Made by a program: the position numbers and the translations under genes | The notes under the pieces: model-generated | Told to the model about the DNA's origin: nothing | What the model saw: the letters and a program-made list of their open reading frames with translations, nothing else | The model's database searches: none | Part shown: positions 1 through 5,276 of the stretch, piece by piece | Numbering within the stretch: the stretch's first letter is position 1 | How the letters are laid out: every line of letters begins with the position of its first letter | NCBI GenBank assembly: GCA_027037575.1 | Contig: JALVZP010000021.1 | Coordinates: 1 to 5,276 of the forward strand | Origin: Desulfobacterales bacterium | Lineage (GTDB): Bacteria; Desulfobacterota; DSM-4660; Desulfatiglandales; JALVZP01 | Direction of reading: 5' to 3' | Length of the DNA: 5,276 nt

Positions 1-633
1 TGCCTTCTCATAGTCTTTTAAACCCATATAGCATTCGCCTATCCAGAACCATGCGTTATCAGAAAGGCTCGATCTTGGATATTTTTTGAGAAAGCTCTTA
101 AAGCCCGCTATTGCAGCTTCATATTTCCCCTGTTTATAGAGGGTATATGCATTTGAATATAGCTGGTTTGCCTTTTTCTTTTTTATTATCTCCTCAAGTC
201 CTACATATTCCCTGATCTGTTTTACTTGCTCTTCCAGCTTAGATAGCCTTTCAGAAATCTGATTTAGCTGCTGGTTCATCTGATCAACCTTTGTAAATTC
301 TGATTCAACCAATTGTTTGATAATCCTTTTATTTTCCTCTGTATTTCCCCTTACACTGTTTAAGTCCTCCTTTACAGAATCAAGGTCTGCTCTTATATCT
401 GCTATACGACTTCTTAAGTCTTCAAGATTCTTATCTATTTTCTTATCCAGATTTCTGGTTATCTCTTTTTCTTTACTTATTTCACCTTCCAGTGAGTATA
501 CACGCGTTTCTAACTGATTTATCCTTGTTCCAAGAGAATTTACCTGCTGCTGGGTTGCACATGAAAAAAGAAGGGGCAGAAACAGACTGAAGATCCATTT
601 CCACCCCTTCTTAAATAATATCTCTATTTTCAT
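1..633 (-). CDS. cpoB: Cell division coordinator CpoB (YbgF), Tol-Pal associated, predicted lipoprotein; 3' end cut by window
   Basis: The reading frame is open from ATG at 633 to the left edge, giving 211 codons and no stop, so the C-terminus lies outside the window. Residues 1-24 form a signal peptide with basic residues (KKGWK), a hydrophobic stretch and LLFS just before Cys25, which reads as a lipobox with an unusual Phe at -2. Residues about 28-145 are heptad-like and rich in Q, L, E and K, consistent with the N-terminal trimerising coiled coil of the family. From about residue 155 a TPR region begins (NAYTLYKQGKYEAAIAGF, then a second repeat around WFWIGECYMGLKDYEKA), matching the YbgF/CpoB TPR consensus. 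In known family members this periplasmic protein links the Tol-Pal machine to septal peptidoglycan synthesis. The start overlaps the pal stop (TAATG) with only a weak AGG upstream, so translation is probably coupled to pal. E. coli CpoB is a soluble periplasmic protein, so lipidation here is inference. Confidence 0.9.
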   Translation of the reverse strand, partial: MKIEILFKKGWKWIFSLFLPLLFSCATQQQVNSLGTRINQLETRVYSLEGEISKEKEITRNLDKKIDKNLEDLRSRIADIRADLDSVKEDLNSVRGNTEENKRIIKQLVESEFTKVDQMNQQLNQISERLSKLEEQVKQIREYVGLEEIIKKKKANQLYSNAYTLYKQGKYEAAIAGFKSFLKKYPRSSLSDNAWFWIGECYMGLKDYEKA

Positions 634-1223
634 TACCTAACTTTTATCAGCTTAAATTGGTCCCTTCTATTCTTTGCCCATGCCTCTTCACAATGACGTG
701 GATCAATAGGATTTTCTTCACCATAGCTTATTGTTGTGATCCTATCAGGAGAAACACCAAGTTCAATTAGATACTTCTTTGCTGCATCTGCCCTTCTCTG
801 TCCAAGTGCAAGATTATACTCTTCTGATCCCCTTTCATCACAATATCCTTCAATCCTGATATTGTATTCAGGATGCTTTAGCAGCCATTCTGCTATCCTC
901 TTAAGGATCTTCCTTGCCTCTGGCTTGAGATCTGCCTTATCAAAATCAAAGTGAATCATTGTGTGTTCAATCTCCTCTATTTCCTTCTTCAACTCCTCTT
1001 CTTTCTTCTTTCTTTCCTCTTCTGCCTTCTTAAGTGCTTCCATCTTTTTCTTTTCTTCAATTACAGATGGTTGAGGTTTAGGAGCTGGCTTTTGGACAGC
1101 AGGCTTTGGTGGAGGTGGAGCAACCTTTTTCTTCTCAATACAGGATGGGCAGCTACAAGAAATAAGACACATACAAAGTCCCATCACCAATAAGACCGAC
1201 CAAAGATTCCATTTTCTTTTCAT
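633..1223 (-). CDS. pal: Peptidoglycan-associated outer-membrane lipoprotein Pal (OmpA-like domain)
   Basis: This encodes a 196-residue protein that should sit in the outer membrane by its lipid anchor, bind peptidoglycan and act with the Tol proteins in envelope constriction. The start at 1223 is chosen over an in-frame ATG at 1250 because AGGAGG lies 9 bases upstream of 1223; the longer version would add nine residues and place this site inside the gene. The signal peptide ends in LIS-Cys23, a textbook lipobox. Cysteines also occur at 17, 19, 25 and 28. A proline-rich stretch (about 35-53) and a Lys/Glu-rich helix (about 55-88) precede the OmpA-like domain. That domain begins at HFDFDK (91-96), contains GYCDERG (126-132) and ends in NRRDQF (185-190). 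Asp129 and Arg144 correspond by spacing to the diaminopimelate-binding pair known in OmpA-family domains. The stop overlaps the cpoB start. pal-cpoB is the usual order, but tolB is not upstream; lgt is. Confidence 0.95.
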   Translation of the reverse strand: MKRKWNLWSVLLVMGLCMCLISCSCPSCIEKKKVAPPPPKPAVQKPAPKPQPSVIEEKKKMEALKKAEEERKKKEEELKKEIEEIEHTMIHFDFDKADLKPEARKILKRIAEWLLKHPEYNIRIEGYCDERGSEEYNLALGQRRADAAKKYLIELGVSPDRITTISYGEENPIDPRHCEEAWAKNRRDQFKLIKVR

Positions 1224-1232
1224 AGATATATA

Positions 1233-1238
1233 CCTCCT
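1233..1238 (-). promoter_or_regulatory. Strong ribosome binding site of pal
   Basis: AGGAGG on the minus strand, followed by T, ends 9 bases before the ATG at 1223. It is the best Shine-Dalgarno sequence in the window and fixes the pal start. The alternative ATG at 1250 has only a weak AGG about 7 bases upstream. A strong site here suits Pal, which is abundant in bacteria where it has been measured. Confidence 0.85.
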
Positions 1239-1260
1239 CTTTTTTTTCATTTCGATACCT

Positions 1261-1289
1261 ATGCTTATTTACAGATAACATCTAAGCAT
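1261..1289. repeat. 7-bp inverted repeat in the lgt-pal gap
   Basis: The arms ATGCTTA (1261-1267) and TAAGCAT (1283-1289) are perfect inverted copies separated by 15 bases. The arms flank the candidate -10 element, so the repeat could be a dimeric operator or a weak hairpin in the transcript. No T-run follows it on the minus strand, so it is not a convincing intrinsic terminator. Repeats this short can arise by chance in AT-rich DNA. Confidence 0.4.
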
Positions 1290-1300
1290 CCAATTTTCAA
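1272..1300 (-). promoter_or_regulatory. Candidate sigma-70-type promoter for pal-cpoB
   Basis: On the minus strand TTGAAA (1300-1295, five of six to the -35 consensus) is followed after 17 bases by TATCTG (1277-1272). The latter is a poor -10 hexamer but is preceded by TG plus one base, as in extended -10 promoters. A start near 1265 would leave a leader of roughly 40 bases before the pal ATG. It lies immediately after the lgt stop. This is pattern matching only; read-through from ileS-lspA-lgt is equally possible. Confidence 0.35.
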
Positions 1301-1301
1301 G

Positions 1302-2060
1302 TTATTTTAAATCTCTTTTCTTCTTATAGATAAGAATTATCAGCGAGGTTAGCATTATTATAAGAGAAATAAGCTGAGTAACTGTCATATTTCCTATAAA
1401 AGGAGTCAAATCACCGCGAAATCTTTCTATAAGGAGTCTTTGAAAGCCATGGAGTATCAGATACCAGAGAAATACCTGTCCTTCAAAGGATCTATATCTT
1501 CTAAGGATTAGTAAGATAAAAAAGATAATAAAACAGGCTATGGAGTGATATATCTCTGTTGGATGGAGCGGAATATTAAGGGGTGCTAAGCTATGGGGAT
1601 CGTGAAATACTACTGCCCAGGGAAGATTTGTTGGCTTTCCATAACAACATCCTGCCATAAAACATCCTATCCTTCCTATTGCCTGACCTAATGCAGCAGA
1701 AGGAGCTAATATATCCCCAATTTTCCAAAAATTAAGCCTATATTTCCTTACATACCAGCCTAAGATAAGGCAGGATACCATAAGCCCGCCTGCAAAAATG
1801 AGACCACCTTTCCAGATCTCTATTATCTCCAATGGATACCTTATATAATATGGGATATTGGCTATTACATATGTGATCCTTGCGCCTAATACTCCTCCAA
1901 GTATCATCCAGAAGCAGAGATCAGATATCAAAGAAGGAGATATCCCCTCCTTTTCTGAAAGCCTCATTGCACAAAAGACTGCACAGAATATACCCAAGGC
2001 CACAAATACACCATAGGTGTGGATAGTGATAGGGCCAATTTTAAAAAGGTCTGGGTGCAT
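1302..2060 (-). CDS. lgt: Phosphatidylglycerol--prolipoprotein diacylglyceryl transferase Lgt
   Basis: Lgt is an inner-membrane enzyme that moves diacylglycerol from phosphatidylglycerol to the lipobox cysteine, the first step of lipoprotein maturation. The 252-residue protein has the expected N-terminus (IGPITIHTYG, with Tyr16 matching E. coli Tyr26), several hydrophobic segments, LGARITYV with Arg61, and the Lgt signature at about 129-144 (GRIGCFMAGCCYGKPT). Within the signature Arg130 matches the essential E. coli Arg143. HPTEIY follows at 166-171, and Arg208/Glu212 in FQRLLIERFR match E. coli Arg239/Glu243. The signature is the Cys-containing version rather than the E. coli GNFINGE version. 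One oddity is IFAGGL at 88-93: Ala90 sits where E. coli has His103. The start lies inside the end of lspA (20-base overlap) and lacks a clear Shine-Dalgarno, so translation is probably coupled. The C-terminus is a short basic tail. Confidence 0.96.
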   Translation of the reverse strand: MHPDLFKIGPITIHTYGVFVALGIFCAVFCAMRLSEKEGISPSLISDLCFWMILGGVLGARITYVIANIPYYIRYPLEIIEIWKGGLIFAGGLMVSCLILGWYVRKYRLNFWKIGDILAPSAALGQAIGRIGCFMAGCCYGKPTNLPWAVVFHDPHSLAPLNIPLHPTEIYHSIACFIIFFILLILRRYRSFEGQVFLWYLILHGFQRLLIERFRGDLTPFIGNMTVTQLISLIIMLTSLIILIYKKKRDLK

Positions 2061-2505
2061 TTTTTATCTTTAAGAGTCCAATTGCAAGAAGGATTGTACC
2101 AATTGTTATAGAAATATCTGCCACATTGAAGGCAGGCCAATGATATCTTCCTAAATGGAAGTCCAAAAAATCTATTACCCCTCCATAGACGAATCTATCT
2201 ATCAGATTCCCTATTGCACCAGCAAGGACAAGTGTAATACCGAATCTTATCCATATATTATTGTCTGGCCTAAGAGACCAAAGTATAAGGAGGATTATTG
2301 CAATCAGATTTGCAGAAATGATGAGAAAAGGAGAAGAAAAAGGGCTATTATTTAGCATTCCAAATAGAATTCCTTTGTTTTTAATTAAAGTAACATTAAA
2401 AAAATTGGAAATGTGGATGCTCTGGGATGGCTTCAGGCTATGAAAAACTATATATTTTGTAAGCTGATCAAGTGCCAAGACACTTATTATATGGCCAAGC
2501 TTCAT
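2041..2505 (-). CDS. lspA: Lipoprotein signal peptidase (signal peptidase II) LspA
   Basis: LspA is the inner-membrane aspartic protease that cleaves the signal peptide from prolipoproteins after Lgt has modified the cysteine. At 154 residues the protein is of ordinary length for the family. It shows ALDQLTK (11-17) in the first membrane segment, NKGILFGM (43-50), GNLIDR (99-104), GGVIDFLDF (108-116) and FNVADISITIG (126-136). By comparison with the E. coli and Pseudomonas enzymes, Asp112 and Asp130 are the catalytic pair. Four hydrophobic segments are visible. Its ATG overlaps the ileS stop in TAATG, and it overlaps lgt by 20 bases at the other end. ileS-lspA adjacency is a very common bacterial arrangement; lgt directly after it makes a compact lipoprotein-maturation unit. 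All key residues are present. Confidence 0.96.
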   Translation of the reverse strand: MKLGHIISVLALDQLTKYIVFHSLKPSQSIHISNFFNVTLIKNKGILFGMLNNSPFSSPFLIISANLIAIILLILWSLRPDNNIWIRFGITLVLAGAIGNLIDRFVYGGVIDFLDFHLGRYHWPAFNVADISITIGTILLAIGLLKIKNAPRPF

Positions 2506-5276
2506 TACATCTCCCTTAATGCCTCAAAACATCTTTTGCAGATATCTGGATAATCTGGATCCTTTCCAACAGAAACATCTCTTATCCAGCATCTCTCACA
2601 TTTTGGGTAAGGACTCTTTATCACCTTTATCCTTAAACCTGGTATCTCTTCTGCATCAATTCCATCACTTAAGTCTTCCTTTGGAACAAGCCTTACACCT
2701 GATACGATAAATATCGTCCTTAGCTGATCCTCATATGACTTTAGAAAATCCATAAGCCTCTCTGATGCTCCCAAGGTAACCTCTGCCTCAAGTGAATGTC
2801 CAATAATCTTTTTCTTTCTTGCTATCTCCAATACCTTATTTACCTCAGACCTTATCTCAAGAAGTTTGTCCCACCTTTCCTTTAGCTTATAATCCTTATA
2901 TTCCTCCTTTACTGGCAGAAAAAGATCCATGTGAACACTTTCAGGCCTCTTTCCCTTCATATACTGCCACACTTCATCTGCTGTAAAAGAGAGGATAGGT
3001 GCCATAAGCCTAACCATTACCTCAAGTATCTCATTCATTGCTGTCTGAGCAGATCTTCTCTTAATAGATTTTGCTGGGAATGTGTAAAGTCTATCCTTTA
3101 TTATGTCCAAATAGATAGCAGAAAGATCTAAGACACAGAAATTATGAAGTGTATGATATACAGCATGAAACTCAAATTCCTCATATGCCTTCTGTATCCT
3201 CTCATTTATCTCCTGGAGTCTGTGAAGTATCCATCTGTCTATCTCTTCCATCTGGCTATAAGGGACAGAGTCCTTTTCTGGATCAAAGTCATATAGGTTC
3301 CCTAAGAGGAAGCGACATGTGTTTCTTATCCTTCTATATGCCTCCACAAGCCTCTGCATTATTTCTTTAGAAAGCCTTATGTTGTCCCTATAATCCTCTG
3401 CAGAGACCCACATCCTCACTATCTCTGCTCCATAGTCCCTTATAAGCTCATCTGGATTTATCACATTTCCCAAAGATTTATGCATTGCCCTTCCTTGTGC
3501 ATCCACAACAAATCCATGGGTAAGAACGCTTTTATATGGTGCAACTCCCCTTGTTCCAACAGAACAGAGAAGGGAGCTATGGAACCATCCCCTATGCTGA
3601 TCACTTCCTTCCAAGTATATGTCTGCAGGAAATCTGAGATCTTTGTTTTTTTCTAAGACTGCTGCAAAGCTTACTCCTGAATCAAACCATACATCTAATA
3701 TATCCTTTTCTTTCTCAAATTCCTCCCCTCCACATTCAGGGCATCTTGTCCCGTCAGGAACAAGCCTTTCAGTAGGCTCACTAAACCAGATATCAGCCCC
3801 TTCCTTCTCTATTCTATTTGCTACAAATTCTGCTATCTCCTTAGTAAGAAACGGCTTTTTGCATCTTTTGCAATAAAACATTACTATAGGAACACCCCAT
3901 ACCCTCTGCCTTGATATACACCAATCAGGCCTGTTTTCTACCATGCTATATATCCTTTCTCTTCCCCAATAGGGGATCCACTTTACCTTCATTATCTCTT
4001 CTAACGCCCTTTTTCTTAGATCATTCTTTTCCATTGAGATAAACCACTGTTCAGTTGCCCTGAATATCACAGGATTCTTGCATCTCCAGCAATGAGGATA
4101 TTCGTGGGTTATCTCTGACTCCTTTATAAGTGCTCCTACCTCTCTTAGCTTCTCATTTACCTTTTTGTTTGCCTCAAATACCTGCATCCCTGAAAAGTAT
4201 CCTACATCCTCTGTAAATCTTCCTTCATCATCTACAGGGGAATAGATATCTAATCCATATTCCAAGCCTGTCTCATAGTCCTCATCACCGTGGCCTGGAG
4301 CAATATGGACACATCCTGTTCCTGCATCAAGTGTTACATAAGAGGCTAAGACAATCTTAGATCTTCTGTCATATAATGGATGCTTTACCTCTAATCCTTC
4401 TATCTTCTTAGGATCAATCCTTGTAATTACCTCATAGTCTTCGTATCCAAAGTCGTGCATACAGAGATCTGAGAGTGCTTCTGCAAGGATCATTACTCCA
4501 TCTCTTTTGGTGTCAACTGCTACATAGTCGAAGGAAGGATTTAGGGCAATTGCAAGATTTGCAGGGATAGTCCAAGGAGTTGTTGTCCAAATAACAATGT
4601 ATACATCCCTTCCCTTTAGCTCAGGATATATTTCACCCAGGTCAGAGACGAATTTAAATCTTACGAATATGGAAGGAGAAACATGCTCCTTATACTCTAC
4701 TTCTGCCTCTGCAAGTGCTGTCTTACAATATATGCACCAATAAATCGGCTTTTTGCTCCTTATAAGGCTTCCATTTAATGCAAACTTGGAAAATTCCCTA
4801 ACTATTGTTGCCTGATAATCATAGTTCATTGTAAGATAAGGATTCTCCCACTGCCCAAGCACTCCAAGCCTTTTAAATTCCTCCTTCTGTATCTCCACAA
4901 ATCTGCTTGCATATTCCCTACAGTATCTCCTTATCTCGACAGGAGACATATTCTTTTTCCTTTCTCCAAGCTCCTTATCCACATTGTGTTCTATGGGAAG
5001 CCCATGGCAATCCCATCCAGGAACATAGGGAGCATCATATCCCGCCATCTGCTTTGACTTTACAATAATATCCTTGAGTATCTTATTAAATGCCGTTCCC
5101 ATATGGATGTGTCCATTTGCATAGGGAGGCCCATCATGAAGGATAAAAAGGGGTCTTCCCTTAGAGATCTCCCTGATCCTTCTATAAAGCCCCATCTCAT
5201 CCCATCTCTTTATCATCTCAGGCTCTTTCTTTACTAAGTTTGCCTTCATTGGAAACGACGTCTTTGGAAGATTCAG
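2505..5276 (-). CDS. ileS: Isoleucyl-tRNA synthetase IleS; 5' end cut by window
   Basis: This cytoplasmic class I synthetase charges tRNA-Ile with isoleucine. The frame stays open to the right edge: codons upstream of the ATG at 5249 read LNLPKTSFP, the conserved bacterial IleS N-terminus, so that ATG (residue 1 below) is internal and the true start lies outside. Domains in order: Rossmann fold with HIHMGT (47-52) in place of the HIGH box; CP1 editing domain with WTTTP (221-225) and GHGDEDY (319-325, editing Asp at 324); WFDSG (521-525); GSDQHRGWFH (548-557); AMHKS (588-592) in place of KMSKS; then the helical anticodon-binding domain. Cysteine pairs lie at 172/175, 387/390, 460/463 with 503/506 (inserted zinc ribbon), and 884/887 with 904/907 (C-terminal zinc finger, which suggests the usual bacterial IleS1 type). 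The visible 923 codons are close to the family length, so only about ten residues are probably missing. The stop overlaps lspA. Confidence 0.98.
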   Translation of the reverse strand: MNLPKTSFPMKANLVKKEPEMIKRWDEMGLYRRIREISKGRPLFILHDGPPYANGHIHMGTAFNKILKDIIVKSKQMAGYDAPYVPGWDCHGLPIEHNVDKELGERKKNMSPVEIRRYCREYASRFVEIQKEEFKRLGVLGQWENPYLTMNYDYQATIVREFSKFALNGSLIRSKKPIYWCIYCKTALAEAEVEYKEHVSPSIFVRFKFVSDLGEIYPELKGRDVYIVIWTTTPWTIPANLAIALNPSFDYVAVDTKRDGVMILAEALSDLCMHDFGYEDYEVITRIDPKKIEGLEVKHPLYDRRSKIVLASYVTLDAGTGCVHIAPGHGDEDYETGLEYGLDIYSPVDDEGRFTEDVGYFSGMQVFEANKKVNEKLREVGALIKESEITHEYPHCWRCKNPVIFRATEQWFISMEKNDLRKRALEEIMKVKWIPYWGRERIYSMVENRPDWCISRQRVWGVPIVMFYCKRCKKPFLTKEIAEFVANRIEKEGADIWFSEPTERLVPDGTRCPECGGEEFEKEKDILDVWFDSGVSFAAVLEKNKDLRFPADIYLEGSDQHRGWFHSSLLCSVGTRGVAPYKSVLTHGFVVDAQGRAMHKSLGNVINPDELIRDYGAEIVRMWVSAEDYRDNIRLSKEIMQRLVEAYRRIRNTCRFLLGNLYDFDPEKDSVPYSQMEEIDRWILHRLQEINERIQKAYEEFEFHAVYHTLHNFCVLDLSAIYLDIIKDRLYTFPAKSIKRRSAQTAMNEILEVMVRLMAPILSFTADEVWQYMKGKRPESVHMDLFLPVKEEYKDYKLKERWDKLLEIRSEVNKVLEIARKKKIIGHSLEAEVTLGASERLMDFLKSYEDQLRTIFIVSGVRLVPKEDLSDGIDAEEIPGLRIKVIKSPYPKCERCWIRDVSVGKDPDYPDICKRCFEALREM
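2511..2516 (-). promoter_or_regulatory. Ribosome binding site of lspA, inside the end of ileS
   Basis: AGGGAG on the minus strand ends 5 bases before the lspA ATG at 2505 and lies in the last codons of ileS. Together with the TAATG overlap it supports the 2505 start and coupled translation of ileS and lspA. Confidence 0.7.

Noticed and set aside
993..1023. 31-base pure pyrimidine run (purine on the coding strand) as a possible triplex-forming element
   Set aside because: It is explained by consecutive Lys and Glu codons in the Pal charged helix, and the mirror symmetry is only partial (about 16 bases).
1224..1250. Longer Pal starting at the ATG at 1250
   Set aside because: The best ribosome binding site in the window (AGGAGG) lies inside that extension and is correctly spaced for the ATG at 1223. 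The added residues (MKKKRRYIS) only lengthen the basic signal-peptide end.
1261..1289. Inverted repeat as an intrinsic terminator of ileS-lspA-lgt
   Set aside because: The stem is only 7 bp and AT-rich, the loop is 15 bases, and no T-run follows on the minus strand.
3474..3488. Altered KMSKS as a sign that ileS is a pseudogene or a paralogue with another role
   Set aside because: The frame is intact over 923 codons, the editing, zinc and anticodon-binding regions are present, and it sits in the standard ileS-lspA context.
317..3876. Plus-strand open frames of about 60-85 codons (for example at 317-517, 951-1193, 3149-3370, 3619-3876)
   Set aside because: All lie antisense to well-supported genes and show low-complexity or family-less translations with no convincing ribosome binding site; they are shadows of the real frames.
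1..5276. Mobile elements, CRISPR arrays, tRNA/rRNA genes, riboswitch or T-box upstream of ileS
   Set aside because: No repeats, transposase or RNA-like folds were seen. The window ends inside ileS, so its leader, where a T-box or promoter would lie, is not visible.

Overview
The window is one continuous minus-strand block of five genes, read from the right edge to the left: ileS (5' end cut by the window), lspA, lgt, pal and cpoB/ybgF (3' end cut by the window). There are no convincing plus-strand genes, RNA genes, mobile elements or CRISPR arrays. The only real gap between genes is about 78 bases, between lgt and the corrected pal start.

Layout. From 5276 to 2505 lies isoleucyl-tRNA synthetase. 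Its stop codon overlaps the lspA start (TAATG), and lspA overlaps lgt by 20 bases, so these three are almost certainly one translationally coupled transcript. The short gap that follows holds a candidate promoter and a 7-bp inverted repeat. Next comes pal, whose stop overlaps the cpoB start in another TAATG. The first three genes supply an essential tRNA synthetase and two inner-membrane enzymes of bacterial lipoprotein maturation: Lgt attaches diacylglyceryl and LspA removes the signal peptide. The last two encode envelope proteins of the Tol-Pal system, and both carry lipoprotein signal peptides. The cluster therefore places lipoprotein-processing enzymes directly upstream of two of their likely substrates.

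Organism. Pal, CpoB, Lgt and LspA together indicate a diderm (Gram-negative type) bacterium. The DNA is moderately AT-rich (about 40% GC by eye) and markedly poor in CpG. Arginine is written mostly as AGA/AGG and isoleucine very often as ATA. This and the protein sequences would fit an anaerobic, possibly thermophilic lineage such as Nitrospirota or a Desulfobacterota relative, but the assignment is a guess and no gene here settles it.

I see no undescribed system. This is a housekeeping/envelope region. Points worth a second look are the altered signature motifs in IleS, an alanine at a usually His/Tyr position in Lgt, the cysteine-rich N-terminus and long charged linker of Pal, a CpoB that looks like a lipoprotein, pal-cpoB sitting beside lgt rather than tolB, and the CpG depletion.
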